47,824 nucleotides of DNA from an uncultured Oscillospiraceae bacterium (GCA_948616425.1 CAPGBJ010000019.1:1-47824), one strand, 5' to 3'. Shown: positions 33,695 through 41,868, counted from the stretch's first letter. The notes: a model not told the origin generated them from the sequence alone. Numbers and translations are program-made.

Positions 33695-34696
33695 ATGGAT
33701 TTTATTTCGCAAATGGTAGAGAAAGCCAAACGCGCTCCCAAGTCCATCGTTTTTCCGGAGTCCTGCGAGGACAAGGTCCTCCAGGCAGCCAGGAGAGTGC
33801 TGGAACTGGGGATCGCCCATCCCGTGCTGGTGGGCGATCCTGCCCAGGTGGAGGCGGCGGCCAGGGCCGCCGGTGTGCCGCTGGACGGCTTCACCATTGT
33901 AGACCACACGGATGAGGGGAAGCGGGCCTCACTGGTGGCTGACTATCTGTCCCGCTCGGAGGAGTATTCGGAAAAGACCCTGCACAGGAAGCTGAAAGCC
34001 CCGCTGCCCTTTGCTGCCGCCATGGTAAAGTGCGGTTGGGCGGACTGCCTGGCGGCGGGCTACACCTGTTCCACCGGTGATGTCGCCTATATCAGCCAGA
34101 TGTTCATTGGCATGCGCCCGGGGATCACCGCCGTGTCCAGCATGGGTATTGTGGAGACCGGCAGCCTGGAGACTTCAGAGGGGCATTTGCTGGCGCTGAC
34201 GGACGCGGCCATCTGCCCCATGCCGGACCAGAATGATCTGGCGGATATTGCCATTACCACAGCGGACAGCGTCAAGCAGCTGCTGGGCTGGGAGCCGAGG
34301 GTGGCTATGCTGAGCTTTTCCACCAAGGGAAGCGCCAGCCATGATATGGTGGAAAAGGTGCGTCAAGCCACCCAGACCGCCCAGCTGCGGCGGCCGGACC
34401 TGGCCATTGACGGCGAACTTCAGCTGGACGCGGCCATCCTTCCGGCCGTTGCGGCAAAAAAGGTCAAGGAGGACAGCTCGGTGGCGGGCAAGGCCAATGT
34501 CATCGTGTTTCCCGACCTGAACGCCGGAAATATCGGCGTCAAGCTGATCCAAATTTTTGGAAAATGTCTGGCCTACGGCCCAATCCTACAGGGATTTGCC
34601 CGGCCGGTGACAGACTTTTCCCGCGGCGCCCCGCTGGACGAGATTGTGGGCAATCTGGCTATGCTGGTAGTCATGGCCCAGGAATTCGACGGTTGA
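33695..34696 (+). CDS. Phosphate acetyl/butyryltransferase family phosphotransacylase
   Basis: A 333-residue PTA/PTB family enzyme of the short form. IVFPESCEDKVLQAA near 18, SMGIVETGS in the middle, RVAMLSFSTKGSA near 205, and the C-terminal VFPDLNAGNIG and GPILQGFARPVTDFSRG region are typical. It converts acyl-CoA plus phosphate to acyl phosphate and CoA in the cytoplasm. By sequence pattern it is closer to phosphate acetyltransferase than to classical Ptb, so acyl-chain specificity is open. AGAAGGAAG lies upstream. Paired with the downstream butyrate-type kinase it would form an ATP-yielding end of the pathway. Confidence 0.9.
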   Translation: MDFISQMVEKAKRAPKSIVFPESCEDKVLQAARRVLELGIAHPVLVGDPAQVEAAARAAGVPLDGFTIVDHTDEGKRASLVADYLSRSEEYSEKTLHRKLKAPLPFAAAMVKCGWADCLAAGYTCSTGDVAYISQMFIGMRPGITAVSSMGIVETGSLETSEGHLLALTDAAICPMPDQNDLADIAITTADSVKQLLGWEPRVAMLSFSTKGSASHDMVEKVRQATQTAQLRRPDLAIDGELQLDAAILPAVAAKKVKEDSSVAGKANVIVFPDLNAGNIGVKLIQIFGKCLAYGPILQGFARPVTDFSRGAPLDEIVGNLAMLVVMAQEFDG

Positions 34697-34712
34697 GGAT
34701 GAACAAGGAAAG

Positions 34713-34742
34713 AACGCCGGGTGAGAACACCCGACGTTTTTT
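34713..34742 (+). terminator. Terminator or attenuator between phosphotransacylase and kinase
   Basis: A stem CGGGTG-AGAA-CACCCG is extended by AACG/CGTT around one mismatch and followed by T6. A second hairpin CCGGCAGC / GCTGCCGG (34767-34787) precedes the kinase ribosome binding site. Partial termination here would lower kinase expression relative to the upstream genes. Confidence 0.6.
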
Positions 34743-34808
34743 CTGGCGGCAAATTGCCGAGGCGTTCCGGCAGCGGTAGGCTGCCGGATGAAAAAAGGAG
34801 GAATTACC

Positions 34809-35924
34809 ATGAAAAAAGCGTACCGGATCTTTGCGATCAACCCCGGTTCCACCTCTACCAAAGTGGCGCTGTTTGAGGGGGAGAAAAAGATTTTTCAGAC
34901 CAACGTGGATCACGCGGCGGAAACCTTAAAGGGATTCCGAGAGATTGCCGACCAGCTTCCCTTCCGGATGGAGACGATCCGCCAGGTGCTTCGGGAACAG
35001 AATATCTCGCTGGAGGGGGTGGATGCCTACTCCTGCATCTGCGGCGCCCTGGTCTCCATGGAGGGCGGCGTCTATCAGCTGAACGACCAGCTGCTGGAGC
35101 ACGCCCGCACCTGCTTCACCGCGCGCCACCCCAACACCCTGGGGCCGCAGATCGCGGTGGAGCTTCAAAGGGAGTTCGGCGGAGAAATCTTCTGCGTCAA
35201 TCCCCCCGACATTGACGAGCTGGACGACGTGGAGCGGGTCTGTGGCTTTCACGAGCTCTATCGCCAGTCCAAAGGCCATCCCCTGAACCAGAAGGAAAAC
35301 TGCATCCGCTATGCCGCCTCCCAGGGAAAGCGGTACGACGAAATGAACCTCATTTGCTGCCACATCGGCGGTGGCGTCACCGTGGCTGCCCACCGGAAGG
35401 GACGGATGTGCTGCGTCAACGACGCCATGAACGGAGATGGACCCATGGCCCCCACACGGGCCGGCTGGCTGCCGGCTGCCGATCTGGTGAAGCTCTGCTT
35501 CTCCGGCGAGTACACCCAGCAGGAGCTGTATAACCGAATCACGAAGACCGGCGGCCTTGTGGACCACCTGGGTGTTTCCGACGCCCGGGAGATTGTGGAG
35601 CGGATTAAGGCCGGCGACCGGTATGCCAAGCTGGTCTATGACGCCTTTATCTATCAGATTGCCAAGGCGGTGGGCGGCTGCGCCACGGCGCTGAAGGGGC
35701 AGGTAGATGCCATCATCCTCACTGGCGGCATCGCCCATGACCCCTATCTGGTGAATGCTCTCACCGAATACATTTCCTTCCTGGCCCCCGTTGTAACCCA
35801 GGCGGGAGAGTTTGAGATGGAGGCGCTGGCCGCCGGCGCCATTCGGGTACTTTCCGGTGAAGAGCCTGCTCTGGAATATACTGGGATCCCCGTTTGGAGC
35901 AGCTTTGACGCCTATCGAAAGTAA
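34809..35924 (+). CDS. buk: Butyrate kinase family acyl kinase
   Basis: A 371-residue ASKHA-fold kinase with the N-terminal phosphate loop NPGSTSTKVALF, HIGGGVTVAAH near 187, DAMNGDGPMAPTRAG near 205 and ILTGGIAHD near 305. This is the pattern of butyrate/isobutyrate (branched-chain fatty acid) kinases. It makes ATP from acyl phosphate. The ATG at 34809 follows AAAGGAGGAAT; an upstream ATG at 34788 lies in the hairpin and has no site. It is the last gene of the plus-strand run and ends at a terminator. The acyl group could be butyrate or a branched or unusual acid made from the imported substrate. Confidence 0.93.
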   Translation: MKKAYRIFAINPGSTSTKVALFEGEKKIFQTNVDHAAETLKGFREIADQLPFRMETIRQVLREQNISLEGVDAYSCICGALVSMEGGVYQLNDQLLEHARTCFTARHPNTLGPQIAVELQREFGGEIFCVNPPDIDELDDVERVCGFHELYRQSKGHPLNQKENCIRYAASQGKRYDEMNLICCHIGGGVTVAAHRKGRMCCVNDAMNGDGPMAPTRAGWLPAADLVKLCFSGEYTQQELYNRITKTGGLVDHLGVSDAREIVERIKAGDRYAKLVYDAFIYQIAKAVGGCATALKGQVDAIILTGGIAHDPYLVNALTEYISFLAPVVTQAGEFEMEALAAGAIRVLSGEEPALEYTGIPVWSSFDAYRK

Positions 35925-35942
35925 ACCTTTTCCGGCAATCAA

Positions 35943-35981
35943 ACGCCCTCCGTCCCTTAAAGAGAGACGGAGGGTGTTTTT
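35943..35981 (+). terminator. Terminator after butyrate kinase
   Basis: ACGCCCTCCGTC (35943-35954) pairs with GACGGAGGGTGT (35966-35977), followed by TTTTA. A matching A-rich side makes it usable for the converging thioesterase gene on the minus strand too. Confidence 0.85.
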
Positions 35982-36708
35982 ATATTCCATCGGCATATTC
36001 CAGCCGCATCTGAAAACAGGTACCCCGACTGCCTATACCGCAGAAATAGCGGGTATTTTCACGCACTCCCCAGTGTACCGAGAGCTCTTCTCCCAGCAGG
36101 GCCTCTGTGACAAATTCCACTTGGACCTCCCGCAGTGGGCCGGGGGTAGGCGGAGTGTGATCCTCCACCATGTCAAAGTAGCGGGTGTTGTTCATATGTC
36201 CGTTTAAGTCAATGTAGCTGCGGGGAACAACAAACTAAAACTGGTGCTCCAATGGCAGCGGCTTGATCTGGTCCATACAGCAGACAGGCTCCCGGCCCTT
36301 CTGATAGGGGAACTCCAGGCCATAGTCCTCCGGCGGGACGAGGCTGCGGTCCGGGCCCCCGATCAGTGCCCAGACGGCGTTGCTCTCCACCAGCACCGAG
36401 CCATCTTCCCCTGTAATCTCGCAAAATAGGGGGAACAGCATGTGCATTTTCCGCCCGGGCCGTGAGCGCAGGCGGACCGTCTCCTGAAAGGCAGGCAGCC
36501 GGTGGATGCGGATATACTGCTGGATCAGCACTAGCAGCAGCCCACGCAGATGGGCTGCGCGGAATACGGCGGCGCCTGGCTCCATCTGGTGGATGATCCC
36601 ATTTTGCAGTATGGCAAACAGGGCGGAGGTGCGAAGCAGCCGGTCCCCGCCCACCTGATCAAAGGCAATGGAAACCGGCATCTCCTGCCACTGATGTTCC
36701 AGCTCCAT
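35980..36708 (-). pseudogene. Acyl-ACP thioesterase interrupted by one in-frame TAG
   Basis: Translated in a single frame from 36708, the gene gives two hotdog domains of an acyl-ACP thioesterase (FatA/FatB-like, about 241 residues). The only interruption is TAG at 36237-36235 (codon 158). After the stop the same frame continues with YIDLNGHMNNTRYFD, the active-site signature of the second hotdog domain (key Asn and His present), to a TAA at 35980. There is no frameshift or other damage, so this is a fresh nonsense mutation, a sequencing error or read-through. The enzyme would release acyl groups from ACP. AAAGGAG precedes the start, and the gene follows LysR by 39 bases on the same strand. 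Its presence fits the ACP and AcpS genes of the cluster. Confidence 0.85.
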
Positions 36709-36747
36709 AGAGCCCGCGCTCCTTTCTGTCAGCCTGCGGGGTCGGTG

Positions 36748-37653
36748 TCAGGCCCAGTCATAGGCCGCCATCTCATCAATGATGGACAGCAGATGCTGGT
36801 TTTCCATCGACTTGTTCCAGGCCACGCCATAATCAATGTTACTTAACCCGTCGCAGGGCAACAGCACGGTGCCCTCCTTCAGGTTTTTGGGCAGGTCACC
36901 GGGGAGGAATGTGCCGATGATAGGGGCCACCCCCCGGCCCAGGGCTACATCCGCCAGGATAGCCATCATGGAGTTGTGCTCTGTGGTGACATTCAGCGTC
37001 AGCCCATACCGTTTGCCCAGAGAAACAATGTCGTGCAGGGCAAATTTGGTGGACAGCGACGTGTTGGGGAGCATGATGACATCCTTCTGAATGTCTTGGA
37101 TGGTGAGGCGTTCCCGTCTGGCCAGCGGGTGCCGCTTGGACAGGCAGATCTTACTGGGGGAGGAGAACAGCAGCTGTGTGCAGATGTTGTCCTGTTCATA
37201 CAGCTCGTGCAGGGCGCAGATGGCCAGATTGGTACTGCCATGGTTCAGATCCTGGAGCAGAACGTCCCACACCGTCCGCTCCACGATAAAGTGCTGATCC
37301 TTGGCCCCGAAGTGGACCAGAAATCCGGTGATCTTGCTGATAAGGTTGCCGCTGGTGTACTCAATGCGGATGGTCTGGTTGTGGGCGGGATTTAGCTCCC
37401 GCAGCCGGAACAGCAGGCTATTCTCATTTAAAAGGAGAGCCTCCGACTCAGCATAGAGCAGCTCGCCCGCTGCCGTCAGCTTGACGCCGCGGTTCCCCCG
37501 TTCAAACAACGGCGTCCCCAGTGACTTTTCAAAGGCACTGATATGCCGGCTCAGCGCCGGCTGGGAGAGAAAGAGTACTTCCGACGCCTTGCTCAGGCTG
37601 AGATGTCTCGCTACTTCTGTAAAGTAGTGCAGTCGAACCATGTCCATACCCAT
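36748..37653 (-). CDS. LysR-family transcriptional regulator
   Basis: A 301-residue LysR protein. The winged helix-turn-helix lies at residues 5-65 (LHYFTEVARHLSLSKASEVL, then SQPALSRHI) and a periplasmic-binding-like effector domain runs from about 92 to 295. It converges on the butyrate kinase operon end and precedes the acyl-ACP thioesterase gene, which it may co-express. Such regulators sense pathway intermediates. A second ATG two codons in (37647) is an equally good start; the GGAAGAAGG site serves either. Confidence 0.93.
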   Translation of the reverse strand: MGMDMVRLHYFTEVARHLSLSKASEVLFLSQPALSRHISAFEKSLGTPLFERGNRGVKLTAAGELLYAESEALLLNENSLLFRLRELNPAHNQTIRIEYTSGNLISKITGFLVHFGAKDQHFIVERTVWDVLLQDLNHGSTNLAICALHELYEQDNICTQLLFSSPSKICLSKRHPLARRERLTIQDIQKDVIMLPNTSLSTKFALHDIVSLGKRYGLTLNVTTEHNSMMAILADVALGRGVAPIIGTFLPGDLPKNLKEGTVLLPCDGLSNIDYGVAWNKSMENQHLLSIIDEMAAYDWA

Positions 37654-37727
37654 ACCTTCTTCCTGACAAAATGGAATCCCGGTTACGGGGGCGGCGGCAG
37701 ATATGACGCTGTCGTTATGTCATTATT

Positions 37728-37756
37728 ATTATAATATTTTCCGCATAATCCGTCAA
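37728..37756 (-). promoter_or_regulatory. Promoter of the LysR-thioesterase operon
   Basis: On the minus strand TTGACG (37756-37751), a 17-base spacer and TATAAT (37733-37728) give a near-consensus promoter about 75 bases before the LysR start. Confidence 0.82.
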
Positions 37757-37864
37757 GGGCGGCGGTAGAAAAATAGGTCAAAATTTGAAGTGTTGCGTCC
37801 ATTTCGGCGCAGGGTTCCCCTTCGACCTGAGAGACCGCACGCCGTTTGTTGGGAAAATAAAAGT

Positions 37865-38082
37865 GTGCAGACCTCAGTTCTTAAGGTCTGCACTGGCGAC
37901 ATCAGCACCATTGGCAGTTGCGGTGCTGGCAAAAGTGTGCCCTATGGCACAGTAAGGACAAAGCTGTAAAGCCATTGATGAGTTGGGCTGGAATGCTCCC
38001 CGTTCAGGTCGGTGTTGCCCAACGCCATTGGCGTCAAAATATTTCAAGTGAGCAGTTACCCTATACAGGCGTGTAACTGCTC
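37865..38082. other. Hairpin-rich non-coding stretch
   Basis: Six perfect inverted repeats lie in 218 bases: 37865-37893 (10 bp), 37903-37928 (7 bp), 37936-37951 (6 bp), 37982-38023 (7 bp), 38022-38034 (5 bp) and 38050-38082 (10 bp). No convincing reading frame is present. It could be a structured RNA, a decayed mobile-element end or a set of terminators. The last hairpin may end the small gene at 38112 on the minus strand. The rest of 37757-38111 shows nothing recognisable. Confidence 0.45.
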
Positions 38083-38111
38083 GATAAACTGAATTTTTTC
38101 GATTGATATAT

Positions 38112-38282
38112 TCACAATAAGATACTTACAATAGCAATTGTGTAAATTAATAATGCTCCCACACTGAATACAACAATTACTTTTTTAACCTGTTTATCCC
38201 CTCTTACTGCTATATCTATTTTACCTGAGAATGAAGTACAGAAAATGACAAGTATCATGAATAAAATAGAAAGTTTTTCCAT
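38112..38282 (-). CDS. Small two-helix membrane protein
   Basis: A 56-residue hydrophobic protein with two predicted transmembrane segments (residues 3-18 and 35-55) separated by a basic loop (RGDKQVKKV). The ATG at 38282 has GGAGAG five bases upstream. It is AT-rich relative to its neighbours. There is no recognisable family; it could be a toxin-like or accessory peptide of the adjacent nuclease locus, or unrelated. Confidence 0.45.
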   Translation of the reverse strand: MEKLSILFMILVIFCTSFSGKIDIAVRGDKQVKKVIVVFSVGALLIYTIAIVSILL

Positions 38283-38360
38283 ATTTCTCTCCACACTTCG
38301 GCAACACTTTCTTCAAAAGGGACCTGGCTTGTTATTACACGAAGTTCGATTATGGCATTG

Positions 38361-39584
38361 TTACCCATACATTTGGTCAATCAGATCCTTGACGGTCTGA
38401 CCCGCCTCGTTGACCCAATAGGTAGTTCCCCGCAGTGTTTTCACGCGCTGGTTGATCCCCCTTTCCTTCCGTCGGAAGTTGATCACGTCAATCCCGGCGG
38501 AGGAAGAAGTTCTGTAGATCCCGACAACCTTACCGTTTACTATATAGGGCTGCTTGTTCTCATCCAGAATCTGCAGGTAGCAGTCTTTTCCATCTGAGCT
38601 TAAAATGGCGCGAGCATAAAACAGTTCACCGTCATATTTCATCGTGAACTGCATCTTATTTTTCACCAGACCCCGCTTATACAGGTCTGTAAACGTCACG
38701 ACCTGCCGCTCCATTTTATTTTTGGGCGTCCGGCCGTACCGCTCGTCAATGGACAGATAGATTTCGTCAAAAACGTCCGAGTAGTGGCTGTACACAATAC
38801 ACCCCGGATTTCCGCTCTCCGTATACTTTTCTGCCCCCTCCACCGCGATGAAAATTTCATCCAGAATTTCTGTGTAGTCGTCATACAGGGACTTGCATTT
38901 GTCGATGTTGACCAGAGCCATGGGCGTATTGGAATTATGTACGCTCTCCCGCAGATTGGCGGCATACTGCTCCAGGAGATACTTGCCGTCGGGGGAGACC
39001 CTCGGGTGCTCAACACACTTGGAAATGATGGAATCGTACATCTCCTGATAGGTAATCTGTACATACATATCTGCGTCGGGGGTCTGCCGCTGGTCCGCCG
39101 TGATAAAAAAGTACAGCGCCCGCTGTTCCGGCCGCTTGTGCCGTTCCACATACTCGTAGTAATCCATGGTCTGCCCCTGGTTGGACTTGTTGAAGTTCTC
39201 CCGGGCGTTGACCTTGTTTTCAATCACCAAGATCAGCTCTCTGCTCTCCCCGTATATATCAATGGAACGTTTCTTGTGGTCATAGGAGGCGTCCTTCTCG
39301 GTCGAAAACACAATGTCATCCAAGTTCCAGCGGTAGATGTCCCGCAGGTCGAACCCGCACTGGGGATTTTTGATCATATAGAGCGTCAGCAGCCTGACCA
39401 GCGGGAAGTGTCCCAGCCGCAGAGATGAGTGGGCGTCCAGTAGCCAGCGGATAAATGAGCTGTGCCAATGCTCGGTATGGGTCTGTCCCACGATGGTGAA
39501 AATATTGGCTTTTTCCTGGAAAAACTTGATCTCCTGGAACCGGATGTCCGTAATCAGAGCTTCGACCTGTGCATTTGTTACCAT
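38361..39584 (-). CDS. PD-(D/E)XK nuclease superfamily protein
   Basis: A 407-residue protein. The nuclease core lies near residues 100-130: RSIDIYGESRELILVIENKVNA supplies the D...ExK residues, in short ID...VIENK. A preceding HWHSSFIRWLLDAHSS segment matches the family of PD-(D/E)XK proteins found in defence islands. The C-terminal 200 residues have no clear domain. It probably cuts DNA, possibly with a specificity or sensing partner. It lies 18 bases after the RAMA-like gene, and both share the promoter region near 40940. There is no methylase nearby, so classical restriction-modification is unlikely. Confidence 0.75.
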   Translation of the reverse strand: MVTNAQVEALITDIRFQEIKFFQEKANIFTIVGQTHTEHWHSSFIRWLLDAHSSLRLGHFPLVRLLTLYMIKNPQCGFDLRDIYRWNLDDIVFSTEKDASYDHKKRSIDIYGESRELILVIENKVNARENFNKSNQGQTMDYYEYVERHKRPEQRALYFFITADQRQTPDADMYVQITYQEMYDSIISKCVEHPRVSPDGKYLLEQYAANLRESVHNSNTPMALVNIDKCKSLYDDYTEILDEIFIAVEGAEKYTESGNPGCIVYSHYSDVFDEIYLSIDERYGRTPKNKMERQVVTFTDLYKRGLVKNKMQFTMKYDGELFYARAILSSDGKDCYLQILDENKQPYIVNGKVVGIYRTSSSAGIDVINFRRKERGINQRVKTLRGTTYWVNEAGQTVKDLIDQMYG

Positions 39585-39602
39585 TGCCCCAACTCCTCCC
39601 GA

Positions 39603-40661
39603 TTACCTCAAATTGTCCAACAGCTCCCCGGTCTTTTCGTGATAGACATAGAGATAGGCGTTATAGGAGCCCTCTCCCAGCACCGCCTTTACGTACTTGT
39701 TCAGCGACAGAAGCTGCCCGCCATAGGTGATTGTGCCGTCAGCGGTAATGGTTCCTCTCTGGTCCGGCTGCCCCTTCACATACACGCCGTCTCCGGCGCA
39801 GACTCTGCCTGCCGCCACCATTTCCGAAAGTTTCATCAGGCTGGCTTTCTTTCCGCCGCCGGAGGAGACATACCCGCTCAGGGGCACCGGGCCGGTGATC
39901 TCGATTTCCTGGCAGGCCGTCTCTGTCACAACCTGTGTCCGCGGCGACGGAGAACGGCTGGCTTCTGCCGCGGTCTCGGGGGGGCGGCCGGAGGAATCCA
40001 TACCTGTGATGCCGTTGGAGACTTTGGAAGCTGTGCCGCTTTCTGCGGGTGCGGCTGTCCCCCTGTCTTCAGACGAGCTCCCACACCACTCCATTCCCAG
40101 TCCGGGTATGTATTCCAGCGAAAAATCCTCCAGGGAAAGACCCAGCTCCAGCATCCGCTTGCGCAGAACGACGTTAATCCAGGCGTATTGTCCATAGTTT
40201 ATGTACATGGCCCAGCCTTCCAGACCGGACACATTCAGAGGGCGGTAGGGTATATTGTTTCCATCGGCCTTCCGCCGCTGATGTTCCTCCCGTGTGATAA
40301 AGGGCGGGTTCTTATACCAGGCGTTGCGCCCGTTGACAAACCGGATGTACGCCTCCCCCTGCTCTTTCAGGCGGTCTTCCACAAAGCTCCAGACCAGAGG
40401 ATACATTGACCGGTAGAGCCTAGTGCTATATTTGGCGTATTCCCCCCGCCCCACCAGGCGGACCTCCCGAAAGGTGTCCTTTTTAAAGGTGCTGACATTG
40501 TACTTCCTCAAAAAATCCGGCAGAGTGATCTCCGGCAGAATCGCTATCAGCGGCGGATTGGAGGACGTTTTGCTGGCATTCGGCGTGGAGGACAGGATGC
40601 CATGCTTCTCCGATTCCTCTGCCGTCTTCAAAAGTTCCAGTTCAACCGATTCTGCTACCAT
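39603..40661 (-). CDS. RAMA-like domain protein of unknown function
   Basis: A 352-residue protein. An N-terminal domain of about 190 residues has no match that I recognise. A Ser/Thr/Pro-rich linker follows (about 200-265), then a C-terminal domain resembling RAMA (restriction enzyme and adenine methylase associated): LSEMVAAGRVCAGDGVYV, TITADGTITYGG and a closing GELLDNLR. RAMA domains are proposed to read modified bases in DNA. The ATG at 40661 follows GGGAGAGGGG. Adjacent to a PD-(D/E)XK nuclease, it could be the modification-sensing half of a two-component restriction system (inference). Confidence 0.6.
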   Translation of the reverse strand: MVAESVELELLKTAEESEKHGILSSTPNASKTSSNPPLIAILPEITLPDFLRKYNVSTFKKDTFREVRLVGRGEYAKYSTRLYRSMYPLVWSFVEDRLKEQGEAYIRFVNGRNAWYKNPPFITREEHQRRKADGNNIPYRPLNVSGLEGWAMYINYGQYAWINVVLRKRMLELGLSLEDFSLEYIPGLGMEWCGSSSEDRGTAAPAESGTASKVSNGITGMDSSGRPPETAAEASRSPSPRTQVVTETACQEIEITGPVPLSGYVSSGGGKKASLMKLSEMVAAGRVCAGDGVYVKGQPDQRGTITADGTITYGGQLLSLNKYVKAVLGEGSYNAYLYVYHEKTGELLDNLR

Positions 40662-40854
40662 ATTTCTGCCCCTCTCCCTTCTCTGTGTTTCCATTCAGCC
40701 GGTAGACGCGCGGCTCATCGAACATCCGCGGCATGGCCGGCATATATTCCATAGGTTCGGTGTCCTTATCCTGTCCCGCCTTGTTCAGCCGGTGGTAATT
40801 CTGCCTGGACGGCTCCGTTTTCAGACTGGTTCCCAGCAGTTTAACTAATTGCAA
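40642..40854 (-). CDS. Possible small protein preceding the RAMA-like gene
   Basis: A 70-residue reading frame with a TTG start at 40854 and a GGTGGAGG site about 11 bases upstream. It overlaps the next gene by 20 bases, which is compatible with translational coupling. The sequence is basic and hydrophilic with no known domain. It could instead be an untranslated leader, because an ATG in another frame just upstream opens only a four-codon peptide. Confidence 0.3.
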   Translation of the reverse strand: MQLVKLLGTSLKTEPSRQNYHRLNKAGQDKDTEPMEYMPAMPRMFDEPRVYRLNGNTEKGEGQKYGSRIG

Positions 40855-40917
40855 CTCATGCCAGCCTCCACCAGAATTTTTTGAGCGGGAGACAGGACCT
40901 CTCGGAAAAATTTCCCT

Positions 40918-40958
40918 AATTATACATTAAAATTAGTATAATTTATCTTTTTTGTCAA
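40918..40958 (-). promoter_or_regulatory. Promoter region of the nuclease/RAMA operon with AT-rich dyad
   Basis: On the minus strand TTGACA (40958-40953) and TATAAT (40924-40919) are both present but 28 bases apart, too far for one promoter. An 8-base dyad AATTATAC-N10-GTATAATT (40918-40925, 40936-40943) overlaps the -10 and may be an operator. The region 40855-41092 otherwise holds no gene. Confidence 0.5.
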
Positions 40959-41092
40959 GCCTAAAAATGTTTTTCTTTATGCAAAAGATAGAAAGGAATT
41001 CTTGATAAAAGAACGGGGAATAGAAAAAAACCAGCGGAGAATATTGTCTGCAATCAGTTAGTTTACACCTGACTGAATGAAAACTCAGAACC

Positions 41093-41128
41093 AGGAAGGG
41101 CCGTCCAGGAAACTGGACGGCCCTTCCT
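41093..41128 (-). terminator. Hairpin terminator after the CMD/cupin gene
   Basis: A perfect 16-base-pair stem (AGGAAGGGCCGTCCAG and complement, GAAA loop) lies eight bases after the stop of the minus-strand gene. The following T tract is poor. Confidence 0.7.
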
Positions 41129-41136
41129 CTCAGTTG

Positions 41137-41868
41137 TCAGCGCAGGGCGCTATATTGTCCTGGGTCCACCGGTTCACACCACTGGGTGGAACAGCCCTCG
41201 CCGGGGGCTTCAAAGGCGATGTGGCTGAACCAGCTGTCCCTGGCCGCGCCGTGCCAGTGCTTCACCCCGGCGGGGATATAGACCACGCGACCGGGATGGA
41301 GTTCTTGGGCCTCTCCGCCCCACGTCTGATACCAGCCCCGTCCGTCAGTACATAGCAAAATCTGTCCGCCGCCCTTGGATGCGTGGTGGATGTGCCAGTG
41401 GTTGCGACAGCCCGGCTCAAAAGTGATGTTGGCCAGAAAAATGGTCTCCTCAGGGTTGGTAAGGGGATTCAGATAGCTGCTGCCGGTGAAATACTGGGCA
41501 TAGTCGTTATTGGGCTGCCCCAGACCGAACATTCCGCCGTCTACGCCCGGGTCGCCCTTGTAGACCTCTACCGCCACCCGAAAGGCGGCCCAGGCGTTGG
41601 GCCAACCGGCGTAAAAGGCCACATGGGTCAAGCTCTCCGCCATCTCGCCCCTGGTCACACCGTTTTTCTTGGCGTTTTCCACATGGTACTGGAAGGAACT
41701 GTCCACCAGTCCCTTGCTCACCAGCACGGCGACGGTGAGGATGGAACGCAGCTTAATAGACACCCCCTCCCGGTTCCAGACTTCGCCAAAGAGCACGTCG
41801 TCGTTGAGTTGGGCAAATTTGGGGGCGAAATCTCCCAGCTGATCCCGGCCCGCAGTCTGCTTGATCAT
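41137..41868 (-). CDS. Carboxymuconolactone decarboxylase (AhpD-like) fused to a cupin
   Basis: A 243-residue two-domain protein. Residues 1-120 are CMD/AhpD-like (LRSILTVAVLVSKG, then the VAFYAGWPNAWAA helix); the usual CxxC of peroxidase-active AhpD is absent. Residues 145-235 are a cupin with metal-binding HWHIHH and a later HPGRVVYIPAGVKHWH. The family is common in gut Firmicutes, usually beside a LysR regulator; here that neighbour is the deleted LysR gene at 42024. The role is probably detoxification or ring/acid decarboxylation and is not known. The ATG at 41868 follows AAAGGAG. Confidence 0.88.
   Translation of the reverse strand: MIKQTAGRDQLGDFAPKFAQLNDDVLFGEVWNREGVSIKLRSILTVAVLVSKGLVDSSFQYHVENAKKNGVTRGEMAESLTHVAFYAGWPNAWAAFRVAVEVYKGDPGVDGGMFGLGQPNNDYAQYFTGSSYLNPLTNPEETIFLANITFEPGCRNHWHIHHASKGGGQILLCTDGRGWYQTWGGEAQELHPGRVVYIPAGVKHWHGAARDSWFSHIAFEAPGEGCSTQWCEPVDPGQYSALR

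Noticed and set aside
36235..36237. TAG read as an amino acid by a recoded genetic code
   Set aside because: A single interrupted gene is not evidence of recoding; other genes end normally, and mutation or sequencing error is simpler.
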